DNA of 64,000 bases. Source: Marthasterias glacialis. Taxonomy: Eukaryota; Echinodermata; Asteroidea; Forcipulatida; Asteriidae. Numbering within the stretch: the stretch's first letter is position 1; the number at the start of each line of letters is the position of its first letter. Where the stretch lies: positions 9,319,352-9,383,351 of the forward strand of contig OU452240.1 in assembly GCA_911728455.2 (NCBI GenBank), written 5' to 3'. The notes beneath the pieces were generated by a model. It was not told where the DNA came from. It ran no database searches and saw only the letters and a list, made by a program, of their open reading frames with translations. Shown here piece after piece: positions 33,531 to 44,731 of the stretch. The position numbers and the translations under genes are program-made.

Positions 33531-33536
33531 TTTTTT

Positions 33537-34317
33537 TTCTTTTTCTTCGTGTTCTTCTTTCCCTGCGAACCTTCTCCGCCAATTTAGAGAAAAACTGAAA
33601 CTTGTATGAACTTGAAACTTCTCATGAACATCAACCTCGGTGAGTAGACGGCACCGCCACTTTTTGGGAATGGTGACGTCATTGATGACGTCATTACGTT
33701 AAATAAACGTTAAATAAACCTTAAATAATTTGAAAAATCATATCTTCAAAACCAAAAGAGCTACGTTCAAGATTCTTTTTTTACATAAAACCTCTTATAA
33801 AGATCTACAAATGCGGTGCACAACGTGACCCCATTTGACCTTTACTTCTGGTCGAAACCGGAAGTTAAAGTAACAAATCATGTTATTTTGGGCTCTAGAG
33901 CCTAAGTGCATGAAAATATGAAAAAATGTTCAAAAAATAGAGCATGTACGGACTTGAAACTTACCACGTACTTAGACCAAAGCGTGTACATGACAAAGAA
34001 CAAAATTTGGAATGATGACGTCATCGATGACGTCATTATATTAAATTGAAGTTTTTTATTAAAATACTCATATCTCCAGAATCAGATATGCTACATACAT
34101 GAGCTTTACACCATATAAAAGGTCATGAAGTATTAAACAAATCTTACACAGGGTGTGACCCCATTTGACCTTTACTTCCGGTCGAAACCGAAAGTAGTAG
34201 TTTGTATTATAAAAAATCGTATCTGAATAATATTATTTTGTGTATTAATATAATAACTTAATTTTAAGGCCCTTCGACGATTCTACAAATGTTTACAATG
34301 TGTGACCTCATTTGAAT
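33537..34317 (+). mobile_element. Helitron-like fragment fused to element C
   Basis: Starts TTCGTGTTCTTCTTTCCCTGCG and carries CRE dyads near 33677 and 34015. It breaks at about 34317, inside 'GTGACCTCATTTGA', and jumps directly into the element C interior (ATGTAGTTTATGACC). The join looks like recombination between two family members at short shared motifs. Confidence 0.6.
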
Positions 34318-34701
34318 GTAGTTTATGACCTTTGAAAATATTACATTGATGACGTCATCAAATGTTACAGTTTGTTACGACGACGAGTTTAAAAATATTT
34401 TTTTTTTATTTCAATTTTATTTTTTTGAGCAAACTACGTGTTGAATTTTTGGTAATAGATAACGACTATAAAAGCCTAATTGTGAAATTTGAACAAAATT
34501 GGCCGTTGCATAACGAAGTTATATTAAGGTGAAAAGTGCCGTTTTTAGCGCGATCGGCGATAAAGTCTGTACAGTTCCCTCAATGTATTGCACCCCGTGC
34601 GTGTGCACTCTAGGCTTTTACTGCATGCTGTGTATATACCTACACGCGACAAGTCAGGTCTTGTCACAGTTCATCGAACTTTGTGGTGTGTTGTTAAGTT
34701 C

Positions 34702-34760
<59 letters not shown>

Positions 34761-36513
34761 ATGGCGACGCAAAGAAAAACATGCAAGTCATGGCAAGTTC
34801 AGTGTGGAAATGTTTCCCTTTATGTCATTCTGGTGGCTTAATTGTGACAGGGAGAGGAAGAGGAGACTTTACTGAGACGATCACATGCTCACGTGAGTTG
34901 TTTGATGTATAATGGTGGAGAAAATGCAATTGACAAAATGATCGTCTTTCGTTCTATATTTACCGATCACGTACGTGCTTACATACGAGAGTCACAATGT
35001 GCAACAGCGGGGCCAGAGGCACTTTACCCCCGCGAGAGTTGTTGTCGGGATACGCTGAGTAAAACTGTTTAACGGCCACTGCAGCAAAGGAGTGGAATAG
35101 TCTGCCCTTTTCCCTTCAACATGCTTTGTCACTCCAACAATTCCGGAAAAAGTCAAGACGCATCTGTTTAACTAACAGATTTCATTTACATTTCACTTAT
35201 TGTTTATGATTTAAATTTATAATTACATGTACTTGTTATTTTCTTGTAAGCGCTGTGATTTAGTTTACTAAGAAGAGCGTCTTAAATGCCTGTTATTATT
35301 ATTATTATTATTAAAAGTAAAGTTTAAAAGTAAAGTCATCGCCTTTCAAAATGTCCGTGTATTTCTTTAGCCGTGCACACTTGTGTTTATGATGTTTATC
35401 AAAGTGGGGTAGTTTTTATAAAACTTTGGAACTTTTTAATACAGATAATGAGCTCGGAATTTGAATCTGTCAAATGTCAGATTGACTGTACAGTACACCA
35501 GTGTTCGTGATGTTACAAAATAAGACCGTTAATTTGATATAGCGCCACCAACGTTCACTAGCGATACACACTTTGTTTTATTGACACCGCATAGATGCCG
35601 AACAAAACGGAGGGCAGCAAGGGTTAATGTTTTGATAAAAGGCAATATGAATACTATTTTGAACACACAACCTGGCGGCAGCCAATTGCACGGCGTGGAA
35701 AAGGAACACTTTGGAAAGCACGAAAACATTGTTTTTCCTGGCAGTTAAAACCAAAAAGGTAACTTGTTTTTCCTCCAGGAGTCGAGTTACAATAAATGTA
35801 TGCGGTTCTTTATAATTCTTAGTGACCTGAGTTGACCTCGCTTCCTGCCCAAACCGGAAGTCCCCATGAAATACATATGATAAAGCTCTTTTTAATTATT
35901 TTCATATTCATATTTAAAGGTTTTATTTGATTTCACTTTCAATATATCAAACAAAATCAAAACCATGTGTTATACGGTGTCTCATAGAAACCATTATGTT
36001 GCTTTAAATGTTAATTCCTCCAAAATTTTCTCCAAATAAATAACTCAAAATTGAAATTAAACTGAACCTTGAAACTGTGCATATACTTGAACCTCAATAT
36101 GAAGACGCGAAATAAAACAATGACGTCATGATGATGTCATCAGATGTTGAGTTACAATAAATCAAAGTTTATTCATTAAATCAGAACTCCTAAAGTGCAC
36201 AATGGATTTTTACAATCTACACATCATCGCAAAGGTCTTTTGGAAACAATTTAAATGTCTCAAAGAAATGACCCCAATTTGACCTTGTATTGCGGTTCCA
36301 ACCGGAAGTTGAAGGAAAGAATTGTTATAAAGCCATTCTTTTTTAGTTCTTTGGTCAGTATAAAACGAGCTTTGGACAGTGGTTTCAGTGTGTGAGTAGG
36401 TAAAGGACTCTGCGTTTTCAAGTTTAAAACTGATGACGTCATTACATTAAACAGCGTCCTCTGGTAACAAGTTTCAAATCAATGGTGCTACGACACTAAT
36501 TGTAACGGCTTTT
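34318..36513 (+). mobile_element. large Helitron-like element C, copy 2
   Basis: Matches copy 1 from about 26002 on. It differs by a GT microsatellite at about 34704-34756 (copy 1 has only a few GT) and by a LINE 3' end at 35072-35313. It ends GTAACGGCTTTTTTTC and runs into the next element. Confidence 0.65.
35072..35313 (+). mobile_element. LINE 3' end inserted in element C
   Basis: The insert begins with the last 45 codons and stop of a non-LTR retrotransposon polyprotein (35072-35209, 'KEWNSLPFSLQHALSLQQF'), the usual C-terminal W-N-S-L-P segment of CR1/L2-like LINEs. A short 3'UTR and a TTA microsatellite tail follow. The other C copies read straight across this point (GTTTAAAAGTAAAG). 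It is 5'-truncated, hence dead. Confidence 0.75.
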
Positions 36514-36515
36514 TT

Positions 36516-36819
36516 TCCCCTCGTGTTCTTCTTTCCCTGCGAACCTTCTCCAGCAATTTTAAACAAAAGTAAAGCTTGTACAAACTTAAAACTTACTGTG
36601 TACATAGGCAATAGTGAGTAGATGAAACCGCCACTTTTTTGGAATGATGACATTTGTCAAGAAACGGGAGTTGTTACAAAGTGTGGTACAAGTTTAACTA
36701 TAAAAACCAAACATTGTATACAAATTCATCTTTTTATGTTCAATGTTTTTGAACTACGTCATCATGTAACGTTCAACCGAACACCGTATTTTTGTAATAA
36801 ACAAAAATTCTATGTCTAG
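36516..36819 (+). mobile_element. short Helitron-like element, complete
   Basis: 304 bp from TCCCCTCGTGTTCTTC to CCGAACACCGTATTTTTGT, a TTTTTGT/ACAAAAA hairpin, TCTATGT and CTAG, followed by T. Its first part is repeated at 55323-55506, where the gypsy element interrupts it at the position equivalent to 36701/36702. Confidence 0.7.
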
Positions 36820-36840
36820 TTTTTTTTGTTTTTTTTTACT

Positions 36841-39800
36841 TCTTCTTCTTCTTCCCGGGAACTTATATCCAAAAGATAACTCAAGATTGAAAATGAATTG
36901 AACCTTGAAACTTGGCACATACTTGAACCTTAACTTGAAGACGGCACTTGAACAATGACGTCATCATGACGTCATCTGGTGTCGAATTACGTTAAATCAA
37001 AGTTTAATAATTAAAAAAATCATAACTCCTGAAGTACACAATGGATTTTTACAATCTATACCTTATCGGAAAGGTCTTTGAAAAATAATTAAATGTCTCA
37101 AAGAGATGACCCAAACTTGACCTTGTCTTCCGGTTCAAACCGGAAGTTGAAGCCAAAAATGCCTAAAAAGTCAGAATTTAAGCTGTGGAGTCAATATGAA
37201 ACAGAATTTGGACATGGTTTAGTGTACGAAGTAAAATGTAGTTTATGACCTTTGAAAATATTACATTGATGACGTCATCAAATGTCACAGTTTGTTACGA
37301 CGACGAGTTTAAAAATATTTTTTTTTTTATTTCAAATTTTTTTTGAGCAAACTACGTGTTGAATTTTTTGGTAATAGATAACGACTATAAAAGCCTAATT
37401 GTGAAATTTGAACAAAATTGGCCGTTGCATAACGAAGTTATATTAAGGTGAAAAGTGCCGTTTTAGCGCGATCGCCGATAGAGTCTGTACAATTACCTTA
37501 CTGTATTACACCTCGTGCGTGTGCACTCTAGGCTTTTACTGCATGCTGTGTATATACATACACGCAACAAGTCAGGGCCCAATTTCATAGAGCTGCTTAA
37601 CGGCAAGCAAATTTTTCTGCTTACTATAGCAAAAAAAATGTGCTGAAGCGTAAACATATTTCACCAGCGTTTGCTAACTTAAGCACGTAAACAAACTGCG
37701 CACGCAACAAAAAAAGTACCGTCTGCTTAAGCAAAAAATACTTCCGATCGAAAAATTTACAAAATGGCGGACGAAGTCAACGGAGTAGCGGTGGCTAAAA
37801 AATCAACAAAAAAGGAAATTATCGATGGAAATACTAAAATTTTCTGATGGAATTGGGTCACGTCAGAAAGCGCCCCCTTTGGTTCGAATAATAAAGAGAT
37901 ATACAGCCAAAATGAAACTTTGTATTACATTGTTACAATGTTTGATCGATGTTTGGTAAAACTATAAGTTTTCACAATGTGTTTGTACACATTTTTACGT
38001 GCAGTATACGCGTACCTCACACACAAAATAACTAGCTGCCGATGATGTTTCATAACCGTTGCTGTGCACATTTTTAAGAGTACTGCTGGGACTGGACTAG
38101 TACAAAGTTAACTTACATTAACGACTCCGTGATACTGAATGGATCACAAAGGACATTTCTTTCGTCATATTTCTTATTTATCTTAAAGATCAAGGTGAGT
38201 CATAACAAAAATTGTGTCAGTCATGATGTCCGTTCCCTTTCTAAATTCTATTCTACAGTACTGCAAAGTTAACGCCGTTATTTTCCCAAGTTTGATTTGC
38301 TTTGGCAAAACGTTCACACCGTATGAAATATGACTGTTGTTAAATTCATGTCTTTACTGTAATTCAGGGCAATTTTCCAGCCATGCCTTTCGATAAAACT
38401 AGTCTATTAACAGGATAATTACATTGATTATCATGACAATATTGTGACTCTCCTCCAAATTATAGCGGCCATTTTGACACAACATGACTTGCTTAAGCAC
38501 AAAAACGAGTGTTTAAGGCTGCTTGTTGGTTGCTTACCGCGTTAAGCAAAAAATCGTGCTTAATAGAGGCTATGAAATAGAAAATCTGTTTAACACGCCC
38601 GTTAAGCACAAAATTGGCTGTTAAGCAGCTTTTTGAAATTGGGCCCTGGTCTTGTCACAGTTCATCGAACTTTGCGGTGTGTTAATTTCTGTGTGTGTGT
38701 GTAATAATGCCAACGCAAAGAAAAACTGTTACGTCATGCCAAGTTCAGTGTGGAAATGTTTCCCTTTATGTCATTCTGGTGGCTTAATTGTGACAGGGAG
38801 AGGAAGAGGAGACTTTACTGAGATGATCACATGCTCACGTGAGTTGTTTGATGTATATTGGTGGAGAAAATGCAATTGACAAAGTGATCGTCTTTCGTTC
38901 TATATATACCGATCACGTACGTGCTTACGTACGAGAGTCAAAAGTGTGCACCAGCGGGGCCAGAGGCACTTTATCCCCGCGAGAGTTGTTGTCGGGATTC
39001 GCTGAGTAAAACTGTTTAAAAGTAAAGTCATCGCTTTTCAAAATGTCCGTGTATTTCTTTAGCCGTGCACACTTGTGTTTATGATGTTTATCAAAGTGGG
39101 GTAGTTTTTATAAAACTTTGGAACTTTTTAATACAGATAATGAGCTCGGAATTTGAATCTGTCAAATGTCAGATTGACTGTACAGTACACCAGTGTTCAG
39201 TAAAGGTGATGTTACAAAATGAGACCGTTAATTTGATATAGCGCCATCAACGTTCACTAGCGATACACACTTCTTTATTTTATTGACACCGCAGAGATGC
39301 CGAACAAAACGGAGGGCAGCAAGGGTTAATGTTTTGATAAAAGGCAATATGAATACTATTTTGAACAGACAACCTGGCGGCAGCCAATTGCACTGTGTGG
39401 AAAAGAAACACTTTGGAAAGCACGAAAACATTGTTTTTCCTGGCAGTTAAAATCAAAAAGGTAACTTGTTTTTCCTCCAGGAGTCGAGTTACAATAAATG
39501 TATGCGGTTCTTTATAATTCTTAGTGACCTGAGTTGACCTCGCTTCCTGTCCAAACCGGAAGTCCCCATGAAATAGATATGATAAAGGTCTTTTTAATTA
39601 TTTTCATATTCATATTTAAAGGTTTTATTTGATTTCACTTTCAATATATCAAACAAAATCAAAACCATGCGTTATACGGTGTCTCATAGAGACCATTATG
39701 TTGCTTTAAATGTTTCATTCCTCCAAAATTTTCTCCAAATAAATAACTCAAAAATGAAATTAAACTGATCCTTGAAACTGTGCATATATTTGAACCTCAA

Positions 39801-40217
39801 TATGAAGACGCGAAATAAAACGATGACGTCATGATGACGTCATCAGATGTTGAGTTACAATAATTTCAAAGTTTATTAATTAAATCAGAACTCCTGAAGT
39901 GCACAATGGATTTTTACAATCTACACATCATCGCAAAGGTCTTTTGGAAACTATTTAAATATCTCAAAGAAATGACCCCAATTTGCCATGTATTGCGGTT
40001 CAAATCGAAAGTTGAAGGAAACAATTGTTATAAAGCCATTATTTTTTAGTTCTTTGGTCAGTATAAAACGAGCTTTGGACAGTGGTTTCAGTGTGTGAGT
40101 AGGTAAAGGACTCTGCGTTTTCAAGTTTAAAACTGATGACGTCATTACATTAAACAGCGTCCTCTGGTAACAAGTTTGAAAACAATGGTGCTACAACACT
40201 AATTGTAACGGCTTTTT
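36841..40217 (+). mobile_element. large Helitron-like element C, copy 3
   Basis: 5' TTCTTCTTCTTCCCGGGAAC, same CRE/ETS order as copy 1, and the same tail to GTAACGGCTTTTT. It is interrupted by a 1.08-kb TIR element at 37573-38648. It is more diverged from copy 1 than the 51.3-kb copy and closer to the 44.9-kb copy, which carries the same TIR insertion. Confidence 0.65.
37573..38648. mobile_element. TIR element with CAGGGCCCAATTT ends, copy 1
   Basis: Ends CAGGGCCCAATTTCA..TGAAATTGGGCCCTG; the inverted ends extend about 30 bp through GCTGCTTAAC. Subterminal repeats of GCTTAAG/TTAAGC lie at both sides. Copies of element C without it read AAGTCAGGTCTTG. A short frame at 37764 (MADEVNGVAVAKKS..) reads 27 codons to a stop and may be a remnant of an element protein. 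No transposase was found and the superfamily is not assigned. Confidence 0.8.
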
Positions 40218-40312
40218 AGGTGTTCGGGCTCTCAGCCCGGAACACCTCTTGATTTTGTTCGGTTTTTTAGGTGTTCGGACTCTGGTCCGATTTCCTCTTG
40301 GTTTTGTTCGGT
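40218..40312 (+). repeat. hairpin-poly(T) pair with altered stems
   Basis: Unit 1 at 40218 has perfect arms AGGTGTTCGGGCT / AGCCCGGAACACCT around CTC. Unit 2 at 40269 has GGAC/GTCC around TCTG. Both arms differ together from the GGC/GCC units elsewhere. Confidence 0.9.
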
Positions 40313-40325
40313 TTTTTTTTAAATA

Positions 40326-41624
40326 CTTCTTCTTCTTCTCGATTGTCCACCTTCAAATGCACACTTCCGAAGGTCATATAACCTTGAAACTTCATACATA
40401 GGTAGCATATGGCAAGGAGACGAAACATAACTCCTGAAGTACACAATGGATTTTTACAATCTTTACATCATCGGAAAGGTCATCCAAAACTGCGTAATCG
40501 CCCTACAGACATGACCCCATGTCTTCCGGTTCAAACCGGAAGTTGAAAATGTTGGAAATTTTCAAAAATTCATATTTTAAGAAGTACTTATCACATGATC
40601 ACAAATTTTACATCAGATTGTAGAGAATTGAGCCATCTCAAACTTGTGCTTGGGGTGACACCATTTTGACCTTTACTTCCGGTTCAAACCGGACGTTTAA
40701 CGCAAATGTCCATGTGCGTTCAAGCGTGTCCCACATTGCTGTAGAAAATCCAATGCCATTATACATGTACACGTCCTTGTGTGTGCGTGGCTGTGTAACA
40801 TCGATGCCCATTGCTATGCACATTAACCACGCGTTGTTCTTTTTTCAAGGTACACACTCCACGCTTTGTAAGTCTTTAATACAGGGCTTTTTTAAAACTT
40901 TATAAATCAACAAAAAACCAACCGTTTGAGATATGAACTTAATTCTTTCGACAAATGTCCAGGTAAGGGAGGCTCTTTCTTTTCGACACATTAAGTGACC
41001 TCTGTGACACCTACTTCCGGTCAAACCGGAAGTAGCTCTTTATTTAAAAATGCTAAGAGCTAGGAACATGATTCTTTCACCAAATACCAAGGTTCGGAAA
41101 GTTCATTCTCTGTTGCACATTGGGTGACCTCTATTTCCGGTCAAACCGGAAGTAGCTCCTCGTGTAAGAGTGGTTAGAGTTAGGAACATGATTGTTTCGA
41201 GAAATATCAAGGTTAGGTAAGGTCTTTCTTTGTGAAAAATAAAGTGACCTTTGTAACCTCTACTTCCGGTCAAACTGGAAGTAGCTCCTCATTTAAAATT
41301 AGTAAGAGCTAGGAACATGATTCTTTCACAAAATAACAAGGTTTGGGATGGTCCTCTGTTGCATATTGCGTGGCCTGTGATGTCTACTTCCGGTCAAACC
41401 TGAAGTAGCTCGTCAATTAAGATTGGTAAGAGCTTGGAACAGGATTCTTTCACCAAATACCAAGGTGAGGGAAGGTCCTTCTCTGTTACAAATTAAATGT
41501 TATCTTTTAAAGAACAATTTCATGTTCATATATTTAGATACGTTAGTTGCTACATCAAATAACAACTTTAAGTACTATAATCCGAACACCTTGTTTTTGT
41601 GATGTCACAAAAACCTATGTCTAG
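40326..41624 (+). mobile_element. Helitron-like element B, complete forward copy
   Basis: TTCTTCTTCTCGATTGTCCACC at 5'. Four modules of about 125-130 bp contain CTACTTCCGGTCAAACCGGAAG (near 41010, 41131, 41261, 41384). The 3' end is CCGAACACC, a GTTTTTGTGATGTCACAAAAAC hairpin, CTATGT and CTAG at 41621-41624, then T. It is the forward counterpart of 22741-23814. Confidence 0.7.
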
Positions 41625-41632
41625 TTTTTTTT

Positions 41633-42810
41633 TCTGGGCTTTCTTAGTCGTCGAAACTTGTCCACAAATTTTCTCAAAAAGTTAAGCTTGTATGAACTTG
41701 AAACTTACCATGTACACAGATATTAGTGAGTAGATGAAACCGTGAATTTTTTGGAATGATGACGTCATGGATGACGTCATGACGTCAAATAAACGGTAAA
41801 TAATTCAAAAAATTCATAACTCAAGAACGGCAAATGCTACATTCAAAATCTTTGGTGCATATGAAAGGTCTTGTAATGTGGGACAAATTGTATGCACACC
41901 GTGACCTCATTTGACCTTTACTTCCGGTCAAAACCGGAAGTTAAAGTTACAAATCATGTTATTTCGGGCTCTAGAGCCTAAGTGAAGGAAGATATGAACA
42001 AACTTTTAATGAAAAATATTTTTATTAGCTCAAGAGCATTCTAGAAATGTGACACATGACGTCATAGCTACGTCACAACGAAATTGATACACGAGGTCGA
42101 AAAAATAATTATTTTGCTATCTCAAAAAATAAAGCATGTACGGACTTGAAACTTACTATATACCTAGACCACAGTGTGTACATGACAAAGCAAAATTTTT
42201 GGAATGACGTCATCGATGACGTCATTACATTAAATTAAAGTTTTATACTAAAATAATCATATCTTAAGAATAATACATGCTACATACATGATCTTTACAC
42301 CATATGAAAGGTCTTGAAGTACTTAACAAATCTTACACAGAGCGTGACCCCGTTTGACCTTCACTTCCGGTCGAAACCGGAAGTAGTAGTTTTTTATATA
42401 AAAAATCGTTTCTGAATAACGTAAATTTGTGTATGAATATAATAACTTAATTTTAAAGCCCTTCGACGATTCTAAAAATGTTTACAAAGTTTGACCTCAT
42501 TTGACCTTCACTTCCGGTCGAAACCGGAAATATAAGTTTGTACATACAAAAATATGTATCTTATTAATGACACATGGTACATTAATAATCGCTACATCAA
42601 TTTAAAGCTTTCTGACAATTCTAAATAACATGCACAAGGTTTGACCCCATTTGACCTTTAGTTCCTGTCAAACCGAAAGTGGAAGTTTCATATGACAAAC
42701 CTTCATGCATAAAGATGAAAAAGTACTTGCACACAATATTGAAATTATAATTTTCAATTACGTAATTAAGCCGAACACCGTGAGTTTGTTCACAAACTCT
42801 AAATTTCTAG
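41633..42810 (+). mobile_element. Helitron-like element Q, second forward copy
   Basis: TCTGGGCTTTC start and CTAG end at 42807-42810, same internal order as 30449-31671. It abuts element B with only a T run between. It is followed by a single hairpin unit that is absent after the first copy. Confidence 0.72.
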
Positions 42811-42829
42811 TTGTTCTGTTTTTGTTTTT

Positions 42830-42872
42830 AGGTGTTCGGCATTGAGCCGAAAACCTATTGTTATTGTTAAGT
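42830..42872 (+). repeat. single hairpin-poly(T) unit
   Basis: AGGTGTTCGGC-ATTGA-GCCGAAAACCT plus ATTGTTATTGTTAAG and a T-rich tail, inserted between element Q and element R. At the duplicate junction 31671/31686 no unit is present. Confidence 0.9.
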
Positions 42873-42897
42873 TTTTTTTTTGTTTTTTTTCTTTTCT

Positions 42898-44726
42898 TCC
42901 TCGTATTCTTATCAGCGAACCTTCTCCGTCGATTTTTAACAAAAGTAAAGCTTATATGAACTTGAAACTTATCAGGAACATGAACCATAGTTAGTAGATG
43001 AAACCGCAACTTTTTTAGAATGATGACGTCATTGATGACGTCATTATGCTAAATAAACCATTAATAATTAGAAAATTCATATCTTGAGAACCAGAAAAGC
43101 TACGTACGAGATTCTTTCAAAACATAAAAGTTCTTGTAATGACCTTTAATTGTCGTGCACAACTTGACCTCATTTGACCTTTACTTCCGGTCGAAACCGG
43201 AAGTTCAAAATTTCAAAAAATCATATCTCAAGAACTGCTAATGATATTGTCAAAATTTGAATGACAGTGTGAAGATCGGTTAGCCTGCTTAAACTTTTGC
43301 ACAGACATAACACCGTTTTGAACTTGTCTTCCGGTCGTAAAACCGCGCGTTTGTGTTGACCTCCAATCATACTGCATAAAAACATGCCGTGTAGTACGAC
43401 TAACTGTAGGCTGTGTGTGTGTACTGTGTGCCTGTAATGTGCAGTCTACCACAACGCGCTCTATGATTCGATTGTACAACCCATCGTGGCCGGCTTTGTG
43501 CATTGCAGGCAGTCTTATGCAAGTCGCGCGCAACACTTTTTTTCACGACGCTGGGCTAGTCTTTAAAAGTAAAGCCTGTATGAACTTGAAACTTATCATG
43601 AACATGAACCTCAGTGATTAGATGAAACCGCGACTTTTTTTGGAATGATGACGTCATTGGAGATCAATGGCAACAAAGGGGTTCGATACGGTCTATACGA
43701 TATATACCTTATGACACCGGTGGTGTGCCAACGTTTGCAACCACCCCCCCCAAAAAAAAAAAAAAAAAAAAAAAAAAAATGCGTGACGGGTTGTGCGCCG
43801 CCAACGTTGGCAACCGCGGCTTGGCGAACGTACTTTTATTTTTTAGCGTTGGTTTTAGGAAAATTATTTACTTACTTGCGAGGGGGTGACGTTTGCGGGT
43901 GATTTAAAAGTGGCGGACAGTAACAACAAGATGGAGGAAAGGTAAGCAGACGACATCACTTCGTTTTCTCGAGAGGAATTAAATAAGTAAATTTTAATGA
44001 TGTTGTAACACTTGTGTGTAACTGTTATGTTACAGGAAGTAGGCCTAGGCCTATGTTTAACATTTTAATTCCATTCCTATTCTCAATCTCAGTCATGTCA
44101 GTCACAGTCACTCAGTACTGTAGTGTTAGTTATACTAAAATAATCATATCTTAAGAATAATACATGCTACATACATGGTCTTTACACCATATGAAAGGTC
44201 TTGAAGTACTAAACAAATCTTACACAGGGTGTGACCCCATTTGACCTTCACTTCCGGTCGAAACCGGAAGTAGTAGTTTTGTTATGAAAAATCGTTTCTG
44301 AATTACGTAAATTTGTGTATTCATATAATAACTTAATTTTAAAGCCCCTCGACGATTCTACATATGTTTACACCTCATTTGACCTTCACTTCCGGTCGAA
44401 ACCGGAAGTATAAGTTTGTACAACAAAAATATGTATCTCATTAATGAAACATGGTACATTAATAATCCTTACATCAATTTAAAGCTTTCTGACAATTCTA
44501 GATACCATGCACAAGGTGTGACCCCATTTGACCTTTAGTTCCTGTCAAACCGGAAGTTGGAGTTTCATATGACAAACCTTCATGCATAAAGATAAAAATG
44601 TATTAAAAAAATATTTCGCCCGTCAGCATAGCACAAATAGACAAAAAACCTGCACACAATATTGACCTTAAAATTACGTAATTAAGCCGAACACCGTGAG
44701 TTTGTCCACAAACTCTAAATTTCTAG
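42898..44726 (+). mobile_element. Helitron-like element R, copy 3, with foreign insert
   Basis: Near-identical to 31686-33530, including the GC-richer insert, the C/A homopolymer tract (near 43744-43779), the first-exon-like segment near 43931 and the CTAG end at 44723-44726. Confidence 0.7.
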
Positions 44727-44731
44727 TTTTT

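Noticed and set aside
34529..34912. 127-codon frame with a VCVC stretch
   Set aside because: It runs through a GT microsatellite inside element C. Copies 1 and 5 give a 101-codon version with a shifted interior, so it is not conserved as protein.
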